A model generated the notes under the pieces. The model saw only the letters and a program-made list of their open reading frames with translations. It did not search any database and had not been told where the DNA came from. Both the position numbers and the translations under genes were made by a program. From NCBI GenBank assembly GCA_023665325.1, contig JAMPED010000020.1, positions 1-28,130 of the forward strand: a DNA stretch of 28,130 nt, read 5' to 3'. How positions within the stretch are numbered: the stretch's first letter is position 1; each line of letters starts with the position of its first letter. Positions 1-6,226 of this stretch are shown piece by piece. The stretch is from Acetobacter sp. (GTDB lineage: Bacteria; Pseudomonadota; Alphaproteobacteria; RF32; CAG-239).

Positions 1-34
1 TTCTACATAATATATATGCAATAAGTCCATCCAT
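1..34 (-). CDS. 5' end of a leftward gene, probable virion-structural protein (partial)
   Basis: Read leftward, an ATG at 34-32 follows a strong AGGAGG (50-45) by 10 nt and opens a frame (MDGLIAYILCR) that runs off the left edge. It lies just downstream of the small gene at 59-241 on the same strand. From memory, openings of the type MD-x-L-x-AY are common in tail-fibre or baseplate-associated proteins of Clostridia phages, so a structural protein is likely. Eleven residues cannot prove this. Confidence 0.5.
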   Translation of the reverse strand, partial: MDGLIAYILCR

Positions 35-58
35 TAGACTCTTACCTCCTTATATATT

Positions 59-241
59 TTACAATTTAATCCATTCTTTTGAAGCACTCAACATATAAAC
101 ATCAACAGTGCTTGTTACAATACACGTACTTCCAGGATATAATGTGTCAAGCGGAATTTGCTTCATATCCTCTTCTGTATCCGCAACATATTGGTTTACA
201 TATACTTGAGTCTTATCATTTTGTTTATATAACTGAAGCAT
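59..241 (-). CDS. Small phage protein, probably of the virion-structural module
   Basis: A 60-aa leftward frame, with ATG at 241-239 preceded by GAAAGGTGG. It is followed 24 nt later by the next leftward start. The pattern of a central I-P-x-D plus PGSTC and a C-terminal VYML...W(I/V)KL resembles short proteins found among tail and fibre genes of Firmicutes phages, where they show the motif PGS-x(5-8)-D-x-(G/S)-x-VY-x-L. This is pattern recognition only; no enzymatic motif or membrane segment is present. It is divergent from everything to its right, so 242-385 is a divergent intergenic region. I see no copy of the shared rightward promoter motif pointing left. Confidence 0.65.
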   Translation of the reverse strand: MLQLYKQNDKTQVYVNQYVADTEEDMKQIPLDTLYPGSTCIVTSTVDVYMLSASKEWIKL

Positions 242-329
242 ATTTATTATCCACCTTTCATATTTCTCTACTAAGAATTTTCAAAATTGGTACAGTCTAT
301 TTATCTATTTTTGTCCTTGAAAATCCTGA

Positions 330-358
330 TTGATTTTTAATAAAAATTTTGATATAAT
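330..358 (+). promoter_or_regulatory. Promoter P1 (shared phage sigma-A-like motif)
   Basis: TTGATT (330-335), a 17-bp spacer ending in TGA, and TATAAT (353-358), followed by ATTTATATAAG. It drives the macrodomain operon. It is the prototype of a motif found 12 times in this window with identical spacing. Confidence 0.85.
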
Positions 359-385
359 ATTTATATAAGAAAGGAAGATGAATAA

Positions 386-1153
386 ATGAGAAGTTACGCA
401 TGGAGTAATAAACAGCAGAATATGGCTAAGGCACAAGAGCATACTAAAATGGTAGAGACGCAGTATGCCGACGCAGTTGCCGCAGTTCGTAGTTATATAT
501 ATGGACCCGAAAGAGATTATAACCACAAATTTGCAGAGAATGAAGATATGACAATACAGGTTATCAATACAGACAGCGTGAGTGCTCTCTTTAAGTATTA
601 TGAAGGCAAGACCGCGGTTCTGAATTTTGCATCATATCGTCATCCAGGCGGAATGTTTATTGAAGGAAGTCAGGCACAAGAGGAATGTCTATGTCATGAA
701 TCTATCCTTTACAATGTGTTAAGACAGTATCAGTCTTATTATGATTGGAATGAGCAGAACAGAAACAGGTCTCTCTATCTTGATAGAGCAATCTATTCAG
801 AAGATGTTCTGTTTATGCGGAAGATGATGAAGCCTATTAAGGCGGATGTTATTACTTGCGCCTGTCCTAATAAGAAAGCCGCACAAAAGTATGCAAATGT
901 GTCAGACGGATGGAATAGTAGAGTTCTTGACGAGAGAATCCATTTCCTTTTAGACATTGCCGCGGAACGTGGCGTTGAGACGCTTATACTCGGGGCTTTT
1001 GGATGCGGAGTGTTCGGTCAAGACCCATATGAAGTAGCTACGATTTTCAAGAAGTACCTTGAGCAGTACAAGTGCTTTAAGAAAGTAATTTTTGCAGTTC
1101 CGCAAGGAATGCACGACTTTAACAACTTAGCTTTCACAAAAATATTTAATTAA
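386..1153 (+). CDS. Microbial PARG-like macrodomain protein (TIGR02452/DUF2263 type)
   Basis: This 255-aa protein matches the bacterial-type poly(ADP-ribose) glycohydrolase/macrodomain family. Visible are a nucleotide-binding NFASYRHPGGMFIEGS segment (residues 80-95) followed by the catalytic-type QEE (98-100), which is the bacterial PARG signature (GGG-x6-8-QEE with the third Gly replaced by Met), then ECLCHES. A late macrodomain loop, GAFGCGVFGQDP, sits about 50 residues from the C-terminus. The family binds ADP-ribose and many members remove it from proteins. The gene is first in an operon with a protein phosphatase and a nucleotidyltransferase, so the set looks like enzymes that write or erase modifications. 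A role in reversing host ADP-ribosylation is inference. Length is normal for the family. Confidence 0.88.
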   Translation: MRSYAWSNKQQNMAKAQEHTKMVETQYADAVAAVRSYIYGPERDYNHKFAENEDMTIQVINTDSVSALFKYYEGKTAVLNFASYRHPGGMFIEGSQAQEECLCHESILYNVLRQYQSYYDWNEQNRNRSLYLDRAIYSEDVLFMRKMMKPIKADVITCACPNKKAAQKYANVSDGWNSRVLDERIHFLLDIAAERGVETLILGAFGCGVFGQDPYEVATIFKKYLEQYKCFKKVIFAVPQGMHDFNNLAFTKIFN

Positions 1154-1166
1154 GGAGGGATGTAGT

Positions 1167-1889
1167 ATGAATCGCCATTTTGCTTGTTCAGATTTACACG
1201 GAATGTGGAAATTATGGGAGCAGATAAGTGCCTTTTGTGACGAATCGGATACAATCTTTTTCCTTGGTGACGCAGCAGACCGCGGACCTGACGGATTGAA
1301 GTTGATGAAAACTCTTCTTATTGATAGGAGAGTTCAGTATATTAAAGGAAATCATGAGGATATGCTGATTAACGCCTATTATGAGAATGACTTTTGGCTT
1401 GTTTCTTATAATGGCGGAAACCAGACTATTAAAGATTTCCAGCGGCTTTCTGATGAAAATCAGTCTTGGCTTATCCGCAGATTAGAAATTTTGCCAAAGG
1501 AAATTGAGTACACAAGTTCAAATGGCACTCACATTGTGATGAATCATTCAGGTTATAATCCTGAGCAGAAACTTATTGTAGGTTCAAAAGAAGACCCATA
1601 CATTTGGGATAGGAAACAAATTCCTTATCCTTGGAAGGGTGATGACAGAATTATCGTTCATGGTCATACTCCGATACCTCATTTAATTCAGAAGTTGAAC
1701 GAAGTTTCTTGCATCACAAATGAAGCATGGGATATGCCACAAAAGAAAGAAGATGTGTCTATCATTCGTTATTGCGGCGGTCATAAGATTGACATTGACC
1801 TTGGTGCTTTTGCGACGGGGAAAGCAGCATTACTGGATTTAGATACATTGGAAGTTCAATACTTTATGACTGAAGTGAAAGGACAATAA
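1167..1889 (+). CDS. PP2A/PrpA-like metallophosphoesterase (protein phosphatase type)
   Basis: A 240-aa calcineurin-like phosphoesterase related to lambda phosphatase and PrpA. The motifs are in order: D9-L-H11-G, GDAADRGPD (D35, D38, R39), GNHE (62-64) and, near residue 170, VHGHTPI. The DRG extension after the GD motif is typical of the serine/threonine protein phosphatase branch, distinguishing it from the two other phosphoesterases of this window. Start ATG 1167 follows AGGAGGGATG. It lies 13 nt after the macrodomain gene and 2 nt before the nucleotidyltransferase, so the three are probably co-translated. The substrate is unknown; protein phosphate or a dinucleotide are both possible. Confidence 0.9.
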   Translation: MNRHFACSDLHGMWKLWEQISAFCDESDTIFFLGDAADRGPDGLKLMKTLLIDRRVQYIKGNHEDMLINAYYENDFWLVSYNGGNQTIKDFQRLSDENQSWLIRRLEILPKEIEYTSSNGTHIVMNHSGYNPEQKLIVGSKEDPYIWDRKQIPYPWKGDDRIIVHGHTPIPHLIQKLNEVSCITNEAWDMPQKKEDVSIIRYCGGHKIDIDLGAFATGKAALLDLDTLEVQYFMTEVKGQ

Positions 1890-1891
1890 TT

Positions 1892-2935
1892 ATGTTTTTG
1901 AATAGAGAACCTATTTTAAAGAGACTTCAAGAACATTGGAATTACGCGGTGCGGCAGGGCGTCGACCCTGACCGCATTGTTGGGGTGTTCTTATATGGAA
2001 GTCAGAATTATGGGTTCGCAAGTTGGGAGAGTGATATTAACAGCAAGTTAGTTGTTATCCCCAGTTTTGAAGATATGTGCTTAACTCAAAATTGGTTATC
2101 CAAAGAACTTCATTTGGAAGATGAGCATATTGAAGTTAAGGACATTAGAGAATTAAGAAATATGTTCTTAAAGCAGAATATCAACTTTACTGAGATTTTG
2201 TATACGGACTATTTCATTCTCAATCCAAAATATGAGGAGTTATGGAAAACTTACTTTGTTGACAATAGAGAAGCAATCTCACATTGCGACAGATATAAGG
2301 CTTTAAAGTCTATTAGCGGTCAGTTAATTCATACTTTAAAGCAAGACCCAAGTGACAACAAGAAACTGCATAATGCACATAGATTGTATTATTTCCTTGA
2401 AAATTACCTAAACAACAAGGTTTATTTGGATTGCCTTCATCCAGAGGGAGAGTCTTATCAATTTTTAAGAGACTTGAAGTTTGGTTTGAATGAATTAAGC
2501 CAAAATGTCGAAGGTAAGCTTGCAGATGCGGTTGAGCTTGAGCAAAAAACCAAAGACCTAGTTGCAATGTATCCTGAGTTGGACTCTCCGCTCAGAGAAA
2601 GGGCGCTGACCGCGCTAAACAATGGAGTAATGGAGATTATCAAACTTTCTCTACAAGACCCTGAGTCTGAGGTTTCAAAAGAGCAGTTTTTTAAACAGCT
2701 TACTAATGCAGAACAAAGGGCTTACTACTCTATTGTTAAAGAAATTGGGGCGGAGGGCAATATCACCATATCTAAGCTGGTAGAGAAAAACTCAATTTCT
2801 CGCCCAGTTTACAACAATCTTATCACTAAGATGAAGGAGTATGGTGTTGCGGCTATTGTAAGTCAAGGAATGAAAGGAACTAACATTAAAATCCTTCAAC
2901 CTGAGTTAAAAGCAGAAGCCATTGATTTTATATAA
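1892..2935 (+). CDS. Nucleotidyltransferase fused to a CodY-like winged helix
   Basis: 347 aa. The N-terminus has a polymerase-beta-type nucleotidyltransferase signature, GSQNYGF (36-42), followed by ESDIN (46-50), as in phage and bacterial COG3541-like proteins. The second acidic residue expected in the D-x-D pair is Asn (D48, N50), so metal binding may be altered. The C-terminal 80 residues resemble the DNA-binding domain of CodY: SKLVEKNSISRPVYNNLI aligns with the CodY recognition region, and the wing QGMKGTNIKIL matches its highly conserved GMKGT-x-IKV. A nucleotidyltransferase joined to a CodY-type wHTH suggests an autoregulated modifier or a DNA-targeted enzyme (inference). The last codons contain the -35 box of promoter P2. 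Confidence 0.8.
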   Translation: MFLNREPILKRLQEHWNYAVRQGVDPDRIVGVFLYGSQNYGFASWESDINSKLVVIPSFEDMCLTQNWLSKELHLEDEHIEVKDIRELRNMFLKQNINFTEILYTDYFILNPKYEELWKTYFVDNREAISHCDRYKALKSISGQLIHTLKQDPSDNKKLHNAHRLYYFLENYLNNKVYLDCLHPEGESYQFLRDLKFGLNELSQNVEGKLADAVELEQKTKDLVAMYPELDSPLRERALTALNNGVMEIIKLSLQDPESEVSKEQFFKQLTNAEQRAYYSIVKEIGAEGNITISKLVEKNSISRPVYNNLITKMKEYGVAAIVSQGMKGTNIKILQPELKAEAIDFI

Positions 2936-2950
2936 AAATTATTATATAAT
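2922..2950 (+). promoter_or_regulatory. Promoter P2, -35 inside upstream gene
   Basis: TTGATT (2922-2927), 17 bp, TATAAT (2945-2950). The -35 box and half the spacer are codons of the nucleotidyltransferase C-terminus, and no terminator separates the operons. It lacks the extended TG. It serves the flotillin operon; a 58-nt A-rich leader follows. Confidence 0.75.
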
Positions 2951-3008
2951 ATTTATATGAAAAACAAAAGAAAACAAAAATAAAAAATAAGAAAGAGAGG
3001 GACATCAA

Positions 3009-3287
3009 ATGTTCAACATTTTAAAGAACGGGGATATGCTTGGTCGTAAGCGTTTTGTGCTGGGTCGTCTGACGAAGAAGAGTATTGCTTCTATCGGAAG
3101 TATTCAGGCGGCAACCAACAAGCTGGTTACTATCAATGATAGTATCGACCGAACAACCCATGAAATTGAGGAGATTGAAGCAAGCTTCTCACTGATTAAG
3201 GGCGAACTTGACCAGCGTAAGGCAAACAACGCGGCTATCATCGCTCAGATTAAGTCGATGGGAGAGAGTAATGAGAAAACAGAATAG
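3009..3287 (+). CDS. Small coiled-coil protein upstream of flotillin
   Basis: 92 aa, ATG after GAGAGGGACATCAA. I do not recognise a family. The first 30 residues are basic (GRKRFVLGRLTKK). Residues 30-85 are rich in Ile, Glu, Lys and Gln with heptad-like spacing, consistent with an amphipathic or coiled-coil helix. No membrane segment. It overlaps the next gene by 17 nt, and the pair precedes the flotillin gene under one promoter, so a structural partner of the flotillin is plausible but unproven. Confidence 0.75.
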   Translation: MFNILKNGDMLGRKRFVLGRLTKKSIASIGSIQAATNKLVTINDSIDRTTHEIEEIEASFSLIKGELDQRKANNAAIIAQIKSMGESNEKTE

Positions 3288-3513
3288 TTATAAGTTCGTT
3301 TGGCACAAGAATGAAAAGTACGGCGAGCCAATTACTCGTGAGACTTGGATTTTTACTGCCGGCGGTCGCCAAGCCGCAGTCAACATTTTCATGCAGGCTT
3401 GCGGTAATTTGAAGAAGAACACCATTGAGCGGGCTGAAGAATATACCACAAAGGGTATGGAATTCTTCACTCCAGAGGTAGTTAAGCAGAACGGTCGCTA
3501 TGTAGCGGTCTAA
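3271..3513 (+). CDS. Small protein of unknown function in the flotillin operon
   Basis: 80 aa when started at ATG 3271, which has GGGAGAGAG just upstream inside the preceding gene. An in-frame ATG at 3208 would add 21 unrelated residues without a good ribosome binding site, so I prefer 3271. The protein is basic, with one aromatic block (TRETWIFTAGG) and no recognised motif. It overlaps the preceding coiled-coil gene by 17 nt (translational coupling) and is followed by a 62-nt gap before the flotillin gene. Confidence 0.65.
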   Translation: MRKQNSYKFVWHKNEKYGEPITRETWIFTAGGRQAAVNIFMQACGNLKKNTIERAEEYTTKGMEFFTPEVVKQNGRYVAV

Positions 3514-3575
3514 GAAAGCAATTTGCACTTTGACAACTAAATAAAAATTTTAAAATAAAGGAGATAAAAGGATTT

Positions 3576-5126
3576 ATGGCAGAATCAATTATGGCAGCGG
3601 TTGCCCCAATTTTGTCCATTCTCATTATTGCGGCAATCCTAATCTTCGCGGTAGTCTTTGTTGGTAAGGTTATGTACAAGAAAGCTCCGCCAAACGTAGC
3701 TATGGTCATCACAGGTCCCCGTGGAAATCGCGTTGCTATCGGTAAAGGTTGCTTCGTAATTCCAATCATCCAGCGAGTCGACTATATGTCTCTTGAGAAC
3801 ATTCAGTCCGACTTCACTTCCAGGGACGAAATCCCGACCAGTGATGCTATCAACATTTTGGTAGATGCTGTGGCTAACGTATCCATTTCTCAAGACCCTG
3901 AGCGTTTGAAGATTGCGGCTTCCAAGTTCCTTGGATATAAGCCAAGTCAGATTCGTGAGATTATTACTCCTGTATTCGAGGGTAACATTCGTGAGATTAT
4001 TTCTCAGACGACCTTGAAGGAGTTAATCCAGGGCGATAAGAAAGTTTTTGCTGAGCGTATCATCGAGAACGTAACTCCTAACCTGCACGACATGGGTCTT
4101 GATTTGACTACATTCAATATCCAGAACTTCAAGGATAAGAATGGAGTTATTGATAACCTTGGTTTGGAGAACACGGTTCAGATTTCCAAGGATGCGGCTA
4201 TCTCTAAAGCAAGAGCTGAGAAGGAAATCGCGGTTGCTAAGGCTGAAGCTGCTAAGGCGGCTAATGATGCTAAGGTCGCGGCTGATACCGAGATTGCGAA
4301 GAAGAACAACGAGCTGGAAATCCAGCGTGCTGAGTTGAAGAAGGCTGCCGATGTTAAGAAGGCTGAGGCGGACGCTGCATACCAGATTCAGCAGGAAGAG
4401 CAGCGTAAGACCATCGAGATTACGACCGCTAACGCAAACCTTGCTCGTCAAGAGAAGGAAATTGAGTTGAAAGAGCGTGAAGTTGCCATCAAGGAACGTG
4501 CTCTGGAAGCTACCGTTAAGAAAGAAGCGGAAGCTCGTAAGTATGCGGCACAGCAAAATGCTGATGCAAAGCTGTACGAAACTCAGAAGCAGTCTGAAGC
4601 TGAATTGTTCGAGAGAGCAAAGAAAGCTGAAGCTGAGCAGATTGAGGCGGAGAGACGTGCTGAGGCTACTAAGGCTCAGGCGGAAGCTCGTAGGGTTGCC
4701 GCAGAGAACGAGGCTGCTGGTATTAGAGCCAAGGGTGAAGCGGAAGCTGCCGCAGTTCAGGCTAAGGCACTTGCTGAAGCTGAGGGTATCTTGAAGAAGG
4801 CTGAAGCTATGAAGCAGTACGGCGAAGCCGCTCAGATGGATATGCAGTTGAAAGCTATCACGACACTGTTCGAGCAGATGCCTGCTATCGCAGAGGCTGC
4901 TGGTAAGGCATACACCAACGTCGACAAGATTTATATGTATGGCGGTGAGAGTTCTAAGTTGCAGGAGGATATCATCAAGAATATCACTCAGGTTTCTGAA
5001 GGATTGACCCAGTCCATGGGTATTGACTTGAAGGGCTTGCTGTCTGGCGTGCTGGGCGCTAAGTTAGTTGGTGGCGGTGCTAAAACCATCGTCAATGTCG
5101 AGCCTGCTGACGAAGTAGTAGACTAA
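3576..5126 (+). CDS. Flotillin-like SPFH/band 7 membrane scaffold protein
   Basis: 516 aa. An N-terminal hydrophobic helix (about residues 6-29) is followed by KAPPNVAMVITGPRG, the usual opening of the SPFH/band 7 domain (about 35-190). Residues about 200-430 are a long Ala/Glu/Lys coiled coil with the AEAEA repeats of flotillins, and the tail has QYGEAAQMDM and VDKIYMYGG, matching the end of FloT/YuaG-type flotillins. Flotillins oligomerise into caged membrane scaffolds that define microdomains in Gram-positive bacteria. The codons are visibly richer in GC than in neighbouring small genes, as for a highly expressed or separately acquired gene. ATG 3576 lies downstream of AAAGGAGAT. Its phage role is unknown. 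Confidence 0.92.
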   Translation: MAESIMAAVAPILSILIIAAILIFAVVFVGKVMYKKAPPNVAMVITGPRGNRVAIGKGCFVIPIIQRVDYMSLENIQSDFTSRDEIPTSDAINILVDAVANVSISQDPERLKIAASKFLGYKPSQIREIITPVFEGNIREIISQTTLKELIQGDKKVFAERIIENVTPNLHDMGLDLTTFNIQNFKDKNGVIDNLGLENTVQISKDAAISKARAEKEIAVAKAEAAKAANDAKVAADTEIAKKNNELEIQRAELKKAADVKKAEADAAYQIQQEEQRKTIEITTANANLARQEKEIELKEREVAIKERALEATVKKEAEARKYAAQQNADAKLYETQKQSEAELFERAKKAEAEQIEAERRAEATKAQAEARRVAAENEAAGIRAKGEAEAAAVQAKALAEAEGILKKAEAMKQYGEAAQMDMQLKAITTLFEQMPAIAEAAGKAYTNVDKIYMYGGESSKLQEDIIKNITQVSEGLTQSMGIDLKGLLSGVLGAKLVGGGAKTIVNVEPADEVVD

Positions 5127-5131
5127 GATTA

Positions 5132-5161
5132 AAAGGGTGAGCATTTTGCTCGCCCTTTATT
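5132..5161 (+). terminator. Rho-independent terminator of the flotillin operon
   Basis: Eleven-bp stem AAAGGGTGAGC / GCTCGCCCTTT (5132-5142 with 5148-5158), 5-nt loop, then ATTTTTATT. The last TTT of the stem begins the -35 box of promoter P3. Confidence 0.9.
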
Positions 5162-5184
5162 TTTATTAAAATTTTTGTTATAAT
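5156..5184 (+). promoter_or_regulatory. Promoter P3, overlapping the preceding terminator
   Basis: TTTATT (5156-5161), 17 bp ending in TGT, TATAAT (5179-5184). It drives the four small genes at 5230-6120. Confidence 0.85.
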
Positions 5185-5229
5185 ATATATGTAATCAATA
5201 AGAAAACAAATAAAAAAAGAGAGGTAATG

Positions 5230-5439
5230 ATGGCTAGTCAAAAAAAGAAAGATAGGATACTGGAAGAGGTGTATGATGATGATTATGACTTCTTTGCCTG
5301 GGATGAGAACATAAAGGGTGAAGAGTACTGGGATGAGCCGCAATTTGACGAGTATAACGATGATGAAGAGGAGGATGAATATGAAAATCAAAAACCTGGA
5401 CAGAATCAAATATACCCTTGCTCACAGAAAGGCTTTTAG
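5230..5439 (+). CDS. Very acidic 69-aa protein
   Basis: Of 69 residues about 23 are Asp or Glu and six are Tyr, concentrated in residues 12-54 after a short basic start (SQKKKDR). There is no homology I recognise. Such charge is seen in DNA-mimic inhibitors and in disordered linkers, so an anti-restriction or nucleic-acid-mimic role is only a possibility. ATG 5230 is better spaced from GAGAGG than the adjacent ATG 5227. The Glu-Glu-Asp stretch near the end carries the AGGAGG (5369-5374) used by the next gene, which starts inside this one. Confidence 0.65.
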   Translation: MASQKKKDRILEEVYDDDYDFFAWDENIKGEEYWDEPQFDEYNDDEEEDEYENQKPGQNQIYPCSQKGF

Positions 5440-5740
5440 AAAAGTAGAAAAAGAACTGTTAGGCTACAATACTTTCAGAAGTCTTTTCCACGACCTTGAC
5501 AAAGTATTTTTATATCCACTATTTGAATATAAGAAAGTTCACAACTTTCATAGAAAATACACAAGACATCATAGCATTAAAGCAAGAACTCATGCTGATT
5601 TTGTTCAAATGGTAATAGATTGGGAATGTGCTAGATACACTAAACCCGACAAACCATTAAATGCTAGAGATACTTTATATGCTTTTTATCCAGAATTAGA
5701 AAATAAAATATTGCCTATTTTAGTAGAATTAGGCTTATAA
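5381..5740 (+). CDS. Conserved phage protein, DUF5662-like
   Basis: 119 aa starting at ATG 5381, 6 nt after AGGAGG. The frame is open from 5318, but the earlier region is only the shadow of the acidic gene. The core YNTFRSLFHDLDKVFLYPL, HRKYTRHHS and DWECARYTKPDKPLN reads like the DUF5662 family seen in Clostridia genomes and phages, recalled from memory. A cluster of conserved His and Asp residues (HDLDK, HRKYTRHH, DWE) suggests a helical metal-binding, HD-like fold. Its start overlaps the acidic protein's gene by 59 nt, so the two are translationally coupled. Confidence 0.75.
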   Translation: MKIKNLDRIKYTLAHRKAFRKVEKELLGYNTFRSLFHDLDKVFLYPLFEYKKVHNFHRKYTRHHSIKARTHADFVQMVIDWECARYTKPDKPLNARDTLYAFYPELENKILPILVELGL

Positions 5741-5752
5741 GGAGGGTGAGAG

Positions 5753-5950
5753 ATGCCAGACAAAGTTTTTACAGTGTTAGGAAAGTACGAGTATGATATG
5801 GACTCTCATATGAGGGATGTTAATGCTTTCTTAACAAATAATCCAAACTATGAAGTAAAATCTGTTACTCAGGTGGTTAAGCCGGAAGGCAAGTCTTATG
5901 GTGCATATGCCGGCGTTGTGATTGTAGTGGGAGAGAGAAAGGGAGAATAA
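5753..5950 (+). CDS. Small protein of unknown function
   Basis: 65 aa, ATG 12 nt after the preceding stop with AAGGAGGGTGA in between. Alternating hydrophobic segments (KVFTVLGKY, SVTQVV, AGVVIVVG) suggest a small alpha/beta sandwich. No motif is recognised. The tight spacing places it in the P3 operon. Confidence 0.7.
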   Translation: MPDKVFTVLGKYEYDMDSHMRDVNAFLTNNPNYEVKSVTQVVKPEGKSYGAYAGVVIVVGERKGE

Positions 5951-5952
5951 AA

Positions 5953-6120
5953 ATGAGAAAAGTAAGATATTTTATTACAGAAGATGCGGAAACAATGACA
6001 GGCACATTCGAAGTAGCTGACACGGCAACAGAAGATGAAATCGGGGATATGGTGACCGCGGAAGTGGCTGTAAAGGTTCATGGTAATAAGTGGACGGCAG
6101 AATGGGAGTTTGTTGATTAA
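5953..6120 (+). CDS. Small protein, paralogue-like to the 57-aa protein at 8373
   Basis: 55 aa (MRKVRYFITEDAETM...), ATG 3 nt after the preceding stop, with GGGAGA just upstream. It shares a layout with the protein at 8373-8546: a basic first strand (KVRYFI / KKIKCSV), a central V-(A/D)-(D/V)-x-A-T-(E/D)-x-E-I stretch followed by a helix, and a C-terminal W-x-x-(E/G)-W-E-x-V-(D/E). They may be members of one small phage family. The stop codon touches the first arm of the repeat that forms the operon's terminator. Confidence 0.7.
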   Translation: MRKVRYFITEDAETMTGTFEVADTATEDEIGDMVTAEVAVKVHGNKWTAEWEFVD

Positions 6121-6134
6121 AGGCAACCATTGAT

Positions 6135-6167
6135 AGAGGTTGCTAGATGAAAATGGCAACCTTTATT
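6135..6167 (+). terminator. Terminator of the small-gene operon, with a competing hairpin
   Basis: AGGTTGC (6137-6143) pairs with GCAACCT (6156-6162), followed by TTATTTTTT. An upstream GCAACC (6123-6128) can pair with the same GGTTGC (6138-6143), so two mutually exclusive hairpins are possible. The 3' arm runs into the -35 box of P4. Confidence 0.7.
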
Positions 6168-6190
6168 TTTTAAAAAAATTTTGTTATAAT
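6162..6190 (+). promoter_or_regulatory. Promoter P4, overlapping the preceding terminator
   Basis: TTTATT (6162-6167), 17 bp ending in TGT, TATAAT (6185-6190), then ATTTATATAAGAAA. It drives the 278-aa protein and the AAA ATPase. Confidence 0.85.
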
Positions 6191-6226
6191 ATTTATATAA
6201 GAAATGAAGAAAAGAGAGTGATATTG

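Noticed and set aside
3530..3556. Possible internal promoter before the flotillin gene (TTGACA, 15 bp, TAAAAT)
   Set aside because: The -35 is perfect but 15-bp spacing is poor and it lacks the features of the twelve shared promoters; the flotillin gene can be read from P2.
4023..4556. A 177-codon leftward open frame opposite the flotillin coiled coil
   Set aside because: It is the antisense shadow of repetitive Ala/Glu/Lys codons; Leu/Ser-rich composition, no ribosome binding site, and the + strand gene is certain.
4200..4800. DNA repeat array in the flotillin gene
   Set aside because: The repeated GCTGAAGC-type words reflect an Ala/Glu-rich coiled coil; spacing is irregular and follows codons.
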